Shown here in pieces: positions 53,401 to 61,873 of a stretch of DNA of 64,000 nucleotides (the stretch's first letter is position 1; the number at the start of each line of letters is the position of its first letter). Made by a program: the position numbers and the translations under genes. The stretch is from assembly GCF_900095825.1 (NCBI RefSeq), contig NZ_LT608315.1, positions 1,045,873-1,109,872 on the forward strand, in the 5' to 3' direction. The stretch comes from Acidaminococcus massiliensis (lineage in GTDB: Bacteria; Bacillota; Negativicutes; Acidaminococcales; Acidaminococcaceae). The notes under the pieces are model-generated. The model did no database searches and had not been told where the DNA came from. It worked only from the letters and a program-made list of their open reading frames with translations.

Positions 53401-54764
53401 GGGATGTATACAAAGTCAGTGCTTATGGCACCTTCCCCATGGATCTCCTGCGCCCCGTGGCCAAACGGAAAAATCCGGAATCCCGGATGAACCTGGAAGT
53501 CCGGCTGGACAACGGGAACCTGGCCATCCTCCCCACCCTGACCAAATGGGTCCAGTGGGCGGACGGGCCCACCAGCGGCCGGGTGGATATCACCGGGACC
53601 TTGGAAGATTACAATCTGGACGGATCCATCGATCTGGACGGGGGTACGGTGAAATTCCGGGGGTTGGACAACACCTTTGACAATGTAAAGTTCCATGCTG
53701 GTTTCAACGGCAAGACCATCACCTTGAAGGAATTTTCTGCTGTTACCGGGAAGAACGGCAGTATCACCGCTTCCGGCTCCTATCTGCTCAATGATGTGTC
53801 CGGGAAGCCTTACCATCTGGATCTGGCCATCAAGGATGTAGAACTGGTCTCTTCCAGCGTCAAAGGAAAACTCAACGGAACTTTTGGGCTGGAACACCGG
53901 GACAGCAAACCCTTCCTCACCGGGAACCTGAAACTGGACAAAGGGTATCTGGGGATCTCGGCTATCCCGGAATTCGGGCAAGGGGGATCCGATATCGGCC
54001 TGGATGTGGATGTGGACCTGGGCAATAACCTGCATCTGTACAATGCGGCCTTCATGGATCTGTGGCTGAAAGGCCAGTTCCATATCCTGGGCAGCACAGC
54101 CTTCCCCCAGATCAACGGCAGCATCCGGGTGAACCGGGGCAGTCGGCTGAAGTATCTGGGTACGCCTTTCAACATCGGGTTCGGGGAAATCTACTGGCCC
54201 CGTCCAGGGACTTTTGTACCCAATGTGAACATGTCGGCCTTTACCCGCCTGGGACAGTACAATATCATGGCCAAGGCCAGCGGCCCTCTCAGCCTGGATG
54301 ATATCGTGATCAAACTTTCCAGTGATCCGCCCCAGGACGAGAATACCTTGAAGCGGTTCCTGACCCTGAAGACCGACGATGCCAGCCTGGGGGACGAGGC
54401 TTGGCGGGGCTTGGTGGATGCCGGGCTCCAGATGACCTTCCTGGCGGATGTGGAAGATGCCATCAAAGATGCCCTGGGGTTGGACGAACTGCGGATCTAC
54501 AGCGGTACGGTCCAGAACACCATTGCCTTCTCGGCGGATCCGGACCGGGCCAATGAAGTGACGGGGCAGGACCGGCGCCAGTACAATGTGCTGCTCAGCC
54601 GGTATTTCGGCCGGAAACTGCTGATCGGCTACACCACCAGTTTCGACGGAGAAAAGAGCAATCTGTATGCCGGGTATCGGATCGCACCCAGGGTCCACAT
54701 CGGGATTTCCACCGACCAGGACAACAACCATTGGTATGGGGTGCAGTATCGGACGAGGTTTTAA
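50439..54764 (+). CDS. tamB: TamB-like translocation/assembly and lipid-transport protein
   Basis: 1441 residues: one N-terminal membrane anchor (LAVLAGVLVLLYLILWKVI), then over 1000 residues of repeating amphipathic beta strands that form a hydrophobic groove, and the C-terminal DUF490/TamB domain (SRLKYLGTPFNIGFGEIYWPR, LSSDPPQDENTL, VLLSRYFGRKLLIGYTTSFDG) ending in Phe. AsmA-like bridge proteins carry phospholipids between membranes and aid barrel assembly with TamA/BamA. ATG 50439 follows TGGAGG; upstream frame lies in a repeat. bamA follows, a known Negativicute pairing. Confidence 0.92.
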   Translation: MGTNRKKRLAVLAGVLVLLYLILWKVILPAGLERAIPLVEDTAGEYLNGQLQMETMEVGPDLTFTARNLRLADQGGKLVAEVPALSLHLDPLKLLTGSGTLGMVSRITLEGPRLFLVQDERQEWNIAHLLKESQSSSTEFKGMIVLKNGTVDLQLPYGNWQAGVDGTIDPSRNPVFGLDLEVSRKGQTIRVSGNLDTSRQGTLTARTDFLSLQDFSPLVEHFLPVTGIRGAVGDTSITWTNNADGSRLSGNVQLHQIGAVYAWQGKEIALTAEGGLSFAQLHLQARDLDVTVNGQRARLSGGVDLTDLQNPRADRLQVELDGFELGALPLDLPVSGSLSGSMAVDGTKENLTGNGTFTSPSLTFQDYEAEQVTLPFSFRSHRVETDGAKASLGGGSVLAKASYDWESREGQAALTLEQVDGGMFAPRLGSLILDGTLYAAGQYGDGKLTMETVSSDLSLSWGNLKLQEIALDGTLDGSNLTLSRLSAYTEEGGALAGSGSLQDGRLQGDLYVTGLPVDPLLRVLGQEGRGNLSGHLTLGGSLERPQAFGAFSFQDGELLGQTIQEAHGAVEWKDQKAGFHNVEVTLDQGSHILDGTVDLSGSEPLLELKLETRGIRLEPFSQAFQSPWPVTGNLTNTITVKGPLSNPSFTGHVHAWDGSVNKFLVDEVDGDYTYDGKILQLKNFRAQALTCSAQFSGTVSRDGFLDIGIDAKNINLLRLPWLKDSVDLAGNVNFSGSITGHTSRPQFQGVLSSDSVLINGVEFTGLALSFQSQAGHVNTFQGTFQQKTGGDYALKARFDFDRKLFQWTVDVTRGNVRSLLQMGGIKADVDGYLSGRIEANPDGPRTGMTIIGKVEDGKVAGVPFASADFDIYTHLGQWKIRKLQAQESGGGLIAAQGNFNLKERTIDLELATSEANAKLLTVGMDNPPEVSGKLNIVAQLKGNLDDPNGNFSLEMKEGSISGMAFDSLYGMVTLRNDMFHLDQFLIQRDVYKVSAYGTFPMDLLRPVAKRKNPESRMNLEVRLDNGNLAILPTLTKWVQWADGPTSGRVDITGTLEDYNLDGSIDLDGGTVKFRGLDNTFDNVKFHAGFNGKTITLKEFSAVTGKNGSITASGSYLLNDVSGKPYHLDLAIKDVELVSSSVKGKLNGTFGLEHRDSKPFLTGNLKLDKGYLGISAIPEFGQGGSDIGLDVDVDLGNNLHLYNAAFMDLWLKGQFHILGSTAFPQINGSIRVNRGSRLKYLGTPFNIGFGEIYWPRPGTFVPNVNMSAFTRLGQYNIMAKASGPLSLDDIVIKLSSDPPQDENTLKRFLTLKTDDASLGDEAWRGLVDAGLQMTFLADVEDAIKDALGLDELRIYSGTVQNTIAFSADPDRANEVTGQDRRQYNVLLSRYFGRKLLIGYTTSFDGEKSNLYAGYRIAPRVHIGISTDQDNNHWYGVQYRTRF

Positions 54765-54779
54765 AAAGGGAACTTTGCC

Positions 54780-54911
54780 AGAAGTCAGACACGGCCCCAG
54801 AGGGGCCTTGAGACATCAGACGTCAGCTTTGTTCGGATTAAATGCAGGTTCGATCTGCTTATGGCGGGCAAACTGATGTCTGAAAGGCCTGTTAGGTCCG
54901 GTCTGACTTCT
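54780..54911. repeat. 132-bp nested inverted-repeat element after tamB
   Basis: Outer arms AGAAGTCAGAC (54780-54790) and GTCTGACTTCT (54901-54911) are perfect; inner arms AGACATCAG (54811-54819) and CTGATGTCT (54873-54881) nest inside. Smaller hairpins GGCCCC/GGGGCC (54793-54807) and GCAG/CTGC (54844-54858) fill the middle. Heptamer-like NTCAGAC/GTCTGAN units recur at the arm sites. It could be a miniature mobile element or a structured transcript end; no coding potential recognised. Confidence 0.6.
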
Positions 54912-54973
54912 TGACCAGCGGGCCAGCCGTTCAAAAGCAGATGCGCAGCATATGGTATCCGACGGCTGCTGAC

Positions 54974-55008
54974 AAAAAAGCAGGACCCGACCAGGGTCTT
55001 GCTTTTTT
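54974..55008 (+). terminator. terminator upstream of bamA
   Basis: AAAAAAGCAGGACCC pairs with GGGTCTTGCTTTTTT (one G-U pair), five-base loop. It isolates bamA from tamB transcription. Between 54912 and 54973 nothing else is recognised. Confidence 0.9.
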
Positions 55009-55021
55009 CACACTCCAGGAC

Positions 55022-55050
55022 TGGAAATCTTGGCCCATAGAAGGTATAAT
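55022..55050 (+). promoter_or_regulatory. promoter of the bamA-skp operon
   Basis: TGGAAA (55022-55027), 17 bases, TATAAT (55045-55050), 75 bases before bamA. A second TATAAT at 55064-55069 could mark an alternative start. Confidence 0.55.
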
Positions 55051-55124
55051 AAACGGGATATGATATAATTAATCGTTAGCAAATCAGACAGCCGATGATA
55101 AACAACCTGTATAGGGGGTACTCT

Positions 55125-57344
55125 ATGAAAAAACATGTAAACTGGCGGCAGCTGTCCGTCGCCGTCCTGGCTTCCCTGGCCATGACCACTCCGGTCTACG
55201 CCGCAGAAGTCACCCACAGCCAGGAAGTGGAACTGGGAAATCATAAGACTGTTCCCAAGGAAGGACAGGGCATCGGTACCATCGAAGTGGTGCCGGAAAG
55301 CCAGGCCGTCACGCAGCCGGCAGGCACTGAAGCCTCTGCTGGCGCAGCTGCAGCTGAAGAAGAACAGCCCAAATACCGGGAAGTCCGGCGCAACGGTGTT
55401 ACTTATATCGAAAAAGTAGGGAAGAAGAAACTGGAACAGGAAAGGGAGAAGGCCCAGGCTGATGAAGAACAGCTGGAAGCCCGGATGACCCAGCAGAAGG
55501 AAATCCAGGAAGCCCAGAGCAAGCAGCTTCCGGGCCGGAGCATCCTCCAGCAGTCCGTCCTGTCTGATTATGATATCAGCAGTCAGGAAGACCAGTATGC
55601 CAAGATTGCCAAAGACTCTGCGCCTTTCATCGGCAAAACCGTCACCAAGGTCACCCTGGAAGGGGCGGCTCATGAAGATACCGGAAAACTGGCTGACGTG
55701 CTGAAGATGCCTGCGGGGACCAAATTCACCAAGGAAGGCCTCCAGGACGATATCCGGGCTCTCTACGAAACTGGCTGGTTCTATGACATCAAACCGGTGT
55801 TCCGCCAGGTGCCCGAAGGGGTCCAGATCACCTATCAGCTGGAGGAAAATCCCGTGCTGACGGATCTGGATATCGAAGGCAATACGGTGATCTCCACCGG
55901 GGACATCAAAAAAGAACTGGATCTGCCTCTGGGCAAGGTCCTGAATTCCCGGGATGTGAACATCGGCGCCCGGAAGGTGGAAAGCCTGTACAATCAGCAG
56001 GGCTACATCCTGGCCAAAGTGGCCGACGTACGGATGCAGCCGGATGGCCGGCTCATCGTCCAGGTGGCAGAAGGGGTCATTGAAGATTTCCGGGTCAAGG
56101 GCAACACCAAGACCAAGGATTATGTGGTCATCCGGGAAATGCGCATGAAGAAAGGGGAACCTTTCAATGCCAAGAAAGCCCGCCGGGCCATGCAGAAGAT
56201 CTACAACCTGGGCTTCTTTGAAGATGTCAATATCCGTCTGAACCCCGGGCAGATGCCCAATACCGTTTCTGTGGAAGTTTCCGTGGTGGAAACCAGCACA
56301 GGCACCTTTGGGATCGGGGCCGGCTACAGTGATGCGGACGGCTTCCTGGGCATGGTCAGCATCGGGGACAAGAACTTCATGGGTACCGGGGACAGCGTCA
56401 GCGCCCGTTGGGAATTCGGCGGCGACTCCGAAACCAAGGCCAACTTCGAAGTTTCCTATGTGAAGCCCTGGATCGACGACAAGGAAACTACTGCCGGCTT
56501 CACCTTCTACAATATGACCAACGAGTACGTGGATTACAACCGGGACGGGGATGAAATCGCCCGGTACTACAAGAAACGTACAGGAGAAGAACTGTTCTTC
56601 AGCCGAGTCACGGACAATGAATTCATCACCAACAGCATTACCCTGAAGAACCGGGATGACAAGTATAAGAAACCGGTCAGCGGGTACGGCACCCAGTGGT
56701 TCGAAGCCGGAGAGAACGGCTATGATAACATCCACGAATATCCGGATGATTACAACTGGGATAAGAACGAACGGATGAAGAAGAACTTTGGGACCACCCG
56801 GAGCATCACCTTTGCCCGTACCCTGGATACCCGGGACAACATCTATGATCCTCGGGAAGGGAAACGGACTGCTTATTCCGTGGAAGTGGCCTCCTTTGGC
56901 GGAGACTTCAACTTCCAGAAATACATGGCAGACTACCGGTACTACTACCGGATGGGCAAGGACAATGTATGGGCCCTGAACCTGGGGGCCGGTTATGCTA
57001 ACGGGGATATGCCGTTGTCCCAGCGCTTCAGCGTGGGCGGCAGCGATGTGCTCCGTGGGTATAAGGATGACCAGTTCAAAGGCAACAGCATGGTGAAGGG
57101 ATCCTTGGAATTCCGGTATCCCATCATCAAGAAAGTACAGGGCGTCTTCTTTACGGATGCCGGCTATGCCTGGAGCAAGGAGTATGGAGAATCCAACTTC
57201 GATCTGGGCAAGATCAAGAACTCCGTGGGTATCGGTCTCCGGATCAATTCTCCGCTGGGTCCCATCAAGCTGGACTATGGCTACCGGCTGGAGAGCAGCG
57301 ACCGGGGCGGCCGCTTCCACTTCAGCTTTGGCGGTCAGTTCTGA
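55125..57344 (+). CDS. bamA: outer-membrane barrel assembly factor BamA
   Basis: 739 residues: signal peptide (LSVAVLASLAMTTPVYA), a polar Glu/Gln-rich section to about 160, three recognisable POTRA domains (from FIGKTVTKVTLEG; LTDLDIEGNTVISTGDIKKEL; IEDFRVKGNTKTKDYVVIREM) against five in E. coli, and a 16-strand barrel from about 385 with SVGGSDVLRGYKDDQF (the lid-lock VRGY-type motif) and a C-terminal Phe. Central insertase for outer-membrane proteins. AGGGGG precedes ATG 55125. Followed by three skp-like genes. Confidence 0.95.
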   Translation: MKKHVNWRQLSVAVLASLAMTTPVYAAEVTHSQEVELGNHKTVPKEGQGIGTIEVVPESQAVTQPAGTEASAGAAAAEEEQPKYREVRRNGVTYIEKVGKKKLEQEREKAQADEEQLEARMTQQKEIQEAQSKQLPGRSILQQSVLSDYDISSQEDQYAKIAKDSAPFIGKTVTKVTLEGAAHEDTGKLADVLKMPAGTKFTKEGLQDDIRALYETGWFYDIKPVFRQVPEGVQITYQLEENPVLTDLDIEGNTVISTGDIKKELDLPLGKVLNSRDVNIGARKVESLYNQQGYILAKVADVRMQPDGRLIVQVAEGVIEDFRVKGNTKTKDYVVIREMRMKKGEPFNAKKARRAMQKIYNLGFFEDVNIRLNPGQMPNTVSVEVSVVETSTGTFGIGAGYSDADGFLGMVSIGDKNFMGTGDSVSARWEFGGDSETKANFEVSYVKPWIDDKETTAGFTFYNMTNEYVDYNRDGDEIARYYKKRTGEELFFSRVTDNEFITNSITLKNRDDKYKKPVSGYGTQWFEAGENGYDNIHEYPDDYNWDKNERMKKNFGTTRSITFARTLDTRDNIYDPREGKRTAYSVEVASFGGDFNFQKYMADYRYYYRMGKDNVWALNLGAGYANGDMPLSQRFSVGGSDVLRGYKDDQFKGNSMVKGSLEFRYPIIKKVQGVFFTDAGYAWSKEYGESNFDLGKIKNSVGIGLRINSPLGPIKLDYGYRLESSDRGGRFHFSFGGQF

Positions 57345-57381
57345 TAAACAAATTGCATAACAAGGAAGCAGGGATAGTAAA

Positions 57382-57861
57382 ATGATGGAATTGGCCAACA
57401 AGAAAAATGTCAAGGTCATTTCTCTGGCCATTGCGGCCATTATGGTAGTCGGCGTATTCGTCCTGGCCGTCCAGGGCAAGAACCTGGGAACCGGAGACGC
57501 CACCATGAATTCCGCCATCGGCAAGGTGAACTACAACCAGGTAATGGCTGCCGCACCCGGTCTGGCAGATGCCCAGACCCAGCTCCAGCAGGCAGCCGAA
57601 GACAGCCGCAAGGAATTCGAAGAGAAAAGTAAGGATATGAGCGACGCGGATAAGCAGAAACTGGCTGCGGAATACCAGAAGAAACTGGAAGACAAGCAGA
57701 AGGAACTGATTGAGCCCGTGAAGAAAGAAGTGGATGATGCCATCGTGGCCGTGGGCAAGACCAAGGGTCTGACGGTGGTGGTCAACCAGGGTGCTGTGGT
57801 CTACGGCGGCCTGGATGTGACCGCGGATGTGACCGCACAGCTGAAAAAAGCCAAGAAATGA
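57382..57861 (+). CDS. OmpH/Skp-family periplasmic chaperone, signal-anchored
   Basis: 159 residues. The N-terminal hydrophobic segment (VISLAIAAIMVVGVFVLAV) lacks a good signal-peptidase site, so it is probably an inner-membrane anchor. The rest is Skp-like: IGKVNYNQVMAAAPGLADAQTQLQQ, a charged helical arm, and the closing strand GLTVVVNQGAVVYGGLDVTADV. Skp holds unfolded outer-membrane proteins for BamA. First of three related genes after bamA. Confidence 0.88.
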   Translation: MMELANKKNVKVISLAIAAIMVVGVFVLAVQGKNLGTGDATMNSAIGKVNYNQVMAAAPGLADAQTQLQQAAEDSRKEFEEKSKDMSDADKQKLAAEYQKKLEDKQKELIEPVKKEVDDAIVAVGKTKGLTVVVNQGAVVYGGLDVTADVTAQLKKAKK

Positions 57862-57888
57862 TCCGGCAGGAGACAGGAGGGATGGCTC

Positions 57889-58821
57889 ATGGGCAGATGG
57901 CTCAGTCTTCTGCTGACAGGTCTCCTTCTCCTGACGGGCTGCGGATTTTCCCGGGGGAAGCTTCCCTTTCAGCAGAAAAGACCCCGGTTTGCGGTAGTGG
58001 ATTGGGACAGGCTGGTGGAGCAGCATCCCAAGTATAAGGAATGGAAGCGCCAGAAGGAACAGCTGGAAACCGCCCGCTGGCTGCGGGACCGGCAAAGGGA
58101 AAACGGCCAGCAGCAGCTGGATCTCCTGAAAAAGATGAAACAGGTCCGGGAAGCTGGCAAGGGACAGTTCCAATCGGCCCAGTGGTCCGCCAAGGTAGCG
58201 GAGAAACGGGCCCAAGAACAGGACCGGCTCCGGAAGAAGCGGGAAGCCCTTGAAGGAGAAGCGGAAGAACGGGTGAAGGCAGACCGGGATGCGGTGGAAG
58301 AAAAATACCGGATCCCTCTGTTCAACCTGCGGCTGAAGCTGGGCAGCGTGAAAATGACAGATGCCGCCCAGAAAGCCCTGCTCCAGGAACAGCAGGAACT
58401 GCTGGACAAACGCCAGAAAGATCGGGCGGAAGTGGAAGCAGAGAAAGAACAGTGGCTCCAGCAGCAGCTGTCTGCCGATCTAGCGGCTTCTCAAGCACGG
58501 CTCCAGGCTTTTTCTAAAGAACTGGCCGGTCAGGTGGTCCAAGAGGAAACGGGACTTACTCTGTCGGGGAAAGGTCCTCGGAACCAAGAAGGCCAGGCGG
58601 AACTGGACAAGCTGATCCAGTCCATGGACCAGCAGATCCAGAAACAGGAAGACAAAGAAAAGCAGCTGCGGGAGGAAATCGACAGCGATATCCTCAGCGC
58701 CATCAAAAAAGTCAATCTGAGCCGGAAATACACGCTGGTGTTCCGGAATCCAAGAGCCAACATCAGTGCCGACGATATTACGGATGAAGTGGATACGGTC
58801 GTCCAGCAAATTGTATATTAA
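57889..58821 (+). CDS. OmpH/Skp-like lipoprotein with extended coiled coil
   Basis: 310 residues, twice normal Skp size. Lipobox LTGC at about residue 15-18 marks a lipoprotein; then FAVVDWDRLVEQHPKYKEWK, the Skp-like first strand and helix, followed by about 230 residues of highly charged helix (RAQEQDRLRKKREALEGEAEE) and an ending ISADDITDEVDTVVQ similar to the other copies' VDVTDD. Probably a long-armed periplasmic chaperone or scaffold. GGAGGG precedes the ATG. Confidence 0.8.
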   Translation: MGRWLSLLLTGLLLLTGCGFSRGKLPFQQKRPRFAVVDWDRLVEQHPKYKEWKRQKEQLETARWLRDRQRENGQQQLDLLKKMKQVREAGKGQFQSAQWSAKVAEKRAQEQDRLRKKREALEGEAEERVKADRDAVEEKYRIPLFNLRLKLGSVKMTDAAQKALLQEQQELLDKRQKDRAEVEAEKEQWLQQQLSADLAASQARLQAFSKELAGQVVQEETGLTLSGKGPRNQEGQAELDKLIQSMDQQIQKQEDKEKQLREEIDSDILSAIKKVNLSRKYTLVFRNPRANISADDITDEVDTVVQQIVY

Positions 58822-58835
58822 GAGGGATGGAAAAC

Positions 58836-59240
58836 ATGAAAAAAGCAATGATTCTCTGTGTTGTAGCAGCAGCGATGCTGTCCTTTGGCTGCGGGCGGAA
58901 TGCCCAGTTCGGTGTGGTGGACATGAATAAGGTCCAGACAGAAAGTCAAGTGTTCAAGGATGCCACCAAGGACCTCCAGACCAAAGGCAAGGCTATGGAA
59001 GAAGAACTGAACCAGGAAACCGCAGGCAAGAGCCAGGAAGAGGCCCAGAAGATCCTTACGGAAAAGAGCCAGAAAATGCACAGCCTCCAGGCAGAAGCAC
59101 AGGCTAAGGTCAAGGGCAGCTTCGATGCTGCGGCAGCTTCTGTAGCCAAAGAGAAGAACCTGAGTGCCATTCTGGTCAAAGAAGCGGTCCCCCAGGGTGG
59201 CGTCGATGTTACCGACGATATCATCAAAGCAATGAAATAA
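58836..59240 (+). CDS. OmpH/Skp-like small lipoprotein
   Basis: 134 residues: lipoprotein signal (MKKAMILCVVAAAMLSFGC), FGVVDMNKVQTESQVFKDATKDLQ, a charged helical arm, and closing GGVDVTDDIIKAMK. Compact Skp fold. ATG 58836 has AGAGGG nine bases upstream; ATG 58827 is adjacent to the site. Last gene before a terminator. Confidence 0.85.
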   Translation: MKKAMILCVVAAAMLSFGCGRNAQFGVVDMNKVQTESQVFKDATKDLQTKGKAMEEELNQETAGKSQEEAQKILTEKSQKMHSLQAEAQAKVKGSFDAAAASVAKEKNLSAILVKEAVPQGGVDVTDDIIKAMK

Positions 59241-59248
59241 GATTCGAT

Positions 59249-59275
59249 AAGGGCGGACCGGGGTTCGCCCTTTTT
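59249..59275 (+). terminator. terminator between the skp genes and lpxD
   Basis: AAGGGCGGACC, GG, GGTTCGCCCTT with T run (59271-59275). It ends the bamA-skp unit. No clear promoter was found in the 34 bases left before lpxD, so read-through may occur. Confidence 0.88.
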
Positions 59276-59309
59276 CCCGTACCATCATGAAATGGAAAGG
59301 ATGCTGGAA

Positions 59310-60350
59310 ATGGAAAAAACATTACAGGAACTGGCAACATTGTTAGAGGGAGAGATCCTTCAAGGAGATCCCCAGATGATCCTTAAAGGTGTCAATGGAT
59401 TGGAAGAAGCCCAGGCAGACCAGATTTCCTTTGCGGGGCCTCCCTATCTGGAATTTGCCGGACAGTCCCATGCAGGAGCCATCATGATTCCCCGGGGCGC
59501 GGCTCTGAAAGGGAATCAGGCGGTACTGGCCGTGGAGAATCCCCGGGCGGCTTTTGCTGTCCTGCTTCAGCTCTTCCGTCCGCCGGAGGCGGTAAAGAAG
59601 GGCATCAGCCAGTATGCCTTCATCCATCCTTCTGCCAAAGTAGGGAAAAATGTGGCCATCCTGCCTTTTGCCTATGTGGCGGAAGATGCGGAAATCGGCG
59701 ACAACACGGTGATCTACCCCCATGTGTATGTGGGACGCCATGTGAAGATCGGCTGTGACTGCACCCTTTATTCCAATGTGACGGTACGGGAAGACTGCAT
59801 CCTGGGCGACCGGGTGATCCTCCAGGCCGGCTGTGTCATCGGCGGGGACGGTTTCGGCTACATCACCGCCAACGGCAAACACACCAAAGTGCTCCAAACC
59901 GGGAACGTGGTCCTGGGCGATGATGTGGAAATCGGCTGCAACAGCTGCATCGACCGGGCTACCGTGGACAGCACGGTGATCGGCAAAGGCACCAAGATCG
60001 ACAACCTGGTCCATGTAGGACACAATGACATCATCGGAGAGAACTGCATCCTGGTGGCCCATGTGGGGATTTCCGGCAGTGTCACCATCGGGAACAACTG
60101 TACCTTCGGCGGCCAGGCTGCTACTGCCGGCCATCTGAAAATCGGCAGCAACTGCACTTTTGCCGGCCGTACCGGCATCATCAGCGATGTGCCCGACAAT
60201 GTGGTCTGGGCTGGTTTCCCGGCACAGCCCCATGTGGATTGGCTGCGGCAGACGGCCAACGAACGGAAGCTGGGAGGAATGCTGAAACGGCTCCGCCAGC
60301 TGGAAAAGACCGTAGAAGAACTGGAAAAAGGAAAGAAGGAACAACCATGA
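59310..60350 (+). CDS. lpxD: UDP-3-O-acylglucosamine N-acyltransferase
   Basis: 346 residues: N-terminal uridine-binding domain, then a left-handed beta-helix with hexapeptide repeats (VGKNVAILPFAYVAEDAEIGDNTV). The catalytic His is in LVHVGHNDIIGENC and VAHVGISG. Third step of lipid A synthesis. Start 59310 has AAGGA about ten bases upstream; ATGs at 59292 and 59301 lie on or before it. First gene of the lipid A run. Confidence 0.94.
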   Translation: MEKTLQELATLLEGEILQGDPQMILKGVNGLEEAQADQISFAGPPYLEFAGQSHAGAIMIPRGAALKGNQAVLAVENPRAAFAVLLQLFRPPEAVKKGISQYAFIHPSAKVGKNVAILPFAYVAEDAEIGDNTVIYPHVYVGRHVKIGCDCTLYSNVTVREDCILGDRVILQAGCVIGGDGFGYITANGKHTKVLQTGNVVLGDDVEIGCNSCIDRATVDSTVIGKGTKIDNLVHVGHNDIIGENCILVAHVGISGSVTIGNNCTFGGQAATAGHLKIGSNCTFAGRTGIISDVPDNVVWAGFPAQPHVDWLRQTANERKLGGMLKRLRQLEKTVEELEKGKKEQP

Positions 60351-60958
60351 AGAAACAACTGACCGCCGTCCTGCTGTGTGCCCTGGCGGCCCTGCCTTTT
60401 ACGGCTGCAGAAGCCAAGAACACTCCCAGCGGCACCAGCGGCATCATCAACGCCCCTTCCGGCTATGTGCGGATGCCCGGCCATGTGTCCGCCGGATTGG
60501 ATTGGACCAAAGAAGGCCGGAATGTGCGGGGCAATATCGCGCTGCCCCTGGGCATCGAAATCGCCGGCAGCCATGTGGATACCAAACATGACGGTTCCTA
60601 TGGCACCGTCAGCGCCAAGCTGCAGGTCCTCCGGGAAACCCCTGTGACCCCGGCCATCGCCATCGGTGTGGAAGATATCGGCGACCGGAATGACCGCCGG
60701 GGCTATGTGGCCGTGAGTAAGGCACTGGCTGCCGGCTGGAAGCTCCATGCCGGGGTGGGTACCGGAGACCAGTACAAACACGGTTTCTATGCCGTGGAAA
60801 AAGAAACGAAACTCCTGGGGCTTTCCATGAACCTGATGGGAGAATATGACGGCAGCCATTTCAACTACGGCGCCGGCATCCCGGTGGGGAAATTCATCCA
60901 GGCCCAGGTGGGTGTGAGAGACCATCACCTGTACGGGGGCATGGATCTGACTTTTTAA
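60347..60958 (+). CDS. putative small outer-membrane beta-barrel protein
   Basis: 203 residues: signal peptide (LTAVLLCALAALPFTAAEA), then alternating hydrophobic/polar strands from GTSGIINAPSGYVRMPGHVSAGLDW to a C-terminal LTF, the expected BamA recognition end. The opening GIINAPSG recalls YjbH-type barrels. Start codon overlaps the lpxD stop (ATGA), so translation is coupled to lpxD. Placement between lpxD and the LpxL-like gene suggests a role tied to LPS, but none is known to me. Confidence 0.7.
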   Translation: MKKQLTAVLLCALAALPFTAAEAKNTPSGTSGIINAPSGYVRMPGHVSAGLDWTKEGRNVRGNIALPLGIEIAGSHVDTKHDGSYGTVSAKLQVLRETPVTPAIAIGVEDIGDRNDRRGYVAVSKALAAGWKLHAGVGTGDQYKHGFYAVEKETKLLGLSMNLMGEYDGSHFNYGAGIPVGKFIQAQVGVRDHHLYGGMDLTF

Positions 60959-60970
60959 GGAGGAAACAAA

Positions 60971-61870
60971 ATGGCTGCGTACAAGCTCATGCAGTTCGTC
61001 AGCTGGCTGGTCTGCCATCAGCCGGACTGCCTGAACCATGCCTTGGCCTGGGTGCTGGGGCATTTGGGCTGGCGGGTGGTCCCTGCCTGGCGCCGGTATA
61101 TGGCCAAAGAAAATATCAAGGACTGCCTGGGGGTGGATGAGGCCCGGGCAGAGGAAATCGCCAGGGAAAGTGTCTACCGGTTCGGCCGGATGCTCATCGA
61201 AGTGCTGAAATATCCCCTGATCACCCGAGACAATTTCCGCCGGCTGGTCCGTTTCGAAGGACTGGAAAACCTGGAAAAGGCCTACGCCGAAGACAAGGGC
61301 GTGATCATGTGCACGGCCCATTACGGAAACTGGGAGATGCTGGGGGCCTCCATGGCCCTTTTGGGCTATCCCATCCTTTCCATTACCCGGAAACAGAACA
61401 ATGGGGCCATGGACCGGTTCATCAATGACTACCGGCGGATGGTGGGACAGCATGTGACCTACAACCACGGAGAAAACAGCATGCTGGCCATTGGCCGGTA
61501 CCTGAAGAAAAAGCATCTGGTGGGGATCCTTTACGACCAGGATTCCGCCCACACCGGAGAACATCTGCTGTTTTTCGGGAAGCCTTCCCGGGTCCCTCAG
61601 GGAGCAGCCCATCTGTCCCGGATGTTCGGGTCTCCCATCGTGCCTCTTTTCATGCACAACAATCCGGACGGGACGCTGACCGCCCGGATCTATCCGGCTC
61701 TCCATACGGAGAAAACGGCTAACCGTTCCGAGGATGTACGTGTTATAATGGAAGCACTAGGGGCCATCGCAGAACGGGAAATCCGGCTTGACCCCGCCAT
61801 GTGGTTCTGGGTCCATGATCGCTGGAAAGATGGCCGCAAACGGTACGAAAAGTATAAGAAAGGCGTGTGA
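60971..61870 (+). CDS. lpxL: LpxL/HtrB-family lipid A acyltransferase
   Basis: 299 residues: N-terminal hydrophobic anchor and the acyltransferase motif HYGNWE (His-x4-Glu) with DQDSAHTGEHLLFFG and the late WFWVHDRWK. It adds a secondary acyl chain to lipid A precursor. AAGGAGG stands before the ATG. Whether it is the L or M type cannot be told. Confidence 0.9.
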   Translation: MAAYKLMQFVSWLVCHQPDCLNHALAWVLGHLGWRVVPAWRRYMAKENIKDCLGVDEARAEEIARESVYRFGRMLIEVLKYPLITRDNFRRLVRFEGLENLEKAYAEDKGVIMCTAHYGNWEMLGASMALLGYPILSITRKQNNGAMDRFINDYRRMVGQHVTYNHGENSMLAIGRYLKKKHLVGILYDQDSAHTGEHLLFFGKPSRVPQGAAHLSRMFGSPIVPLFMHNNPDGTLTARIYPALHTEKTANRSEDVRVIMEALGAIAEREIRLDPAMWFWVHDRWKDGRKRYEKYKKGV

Positions 61871-61873
61871 TCC

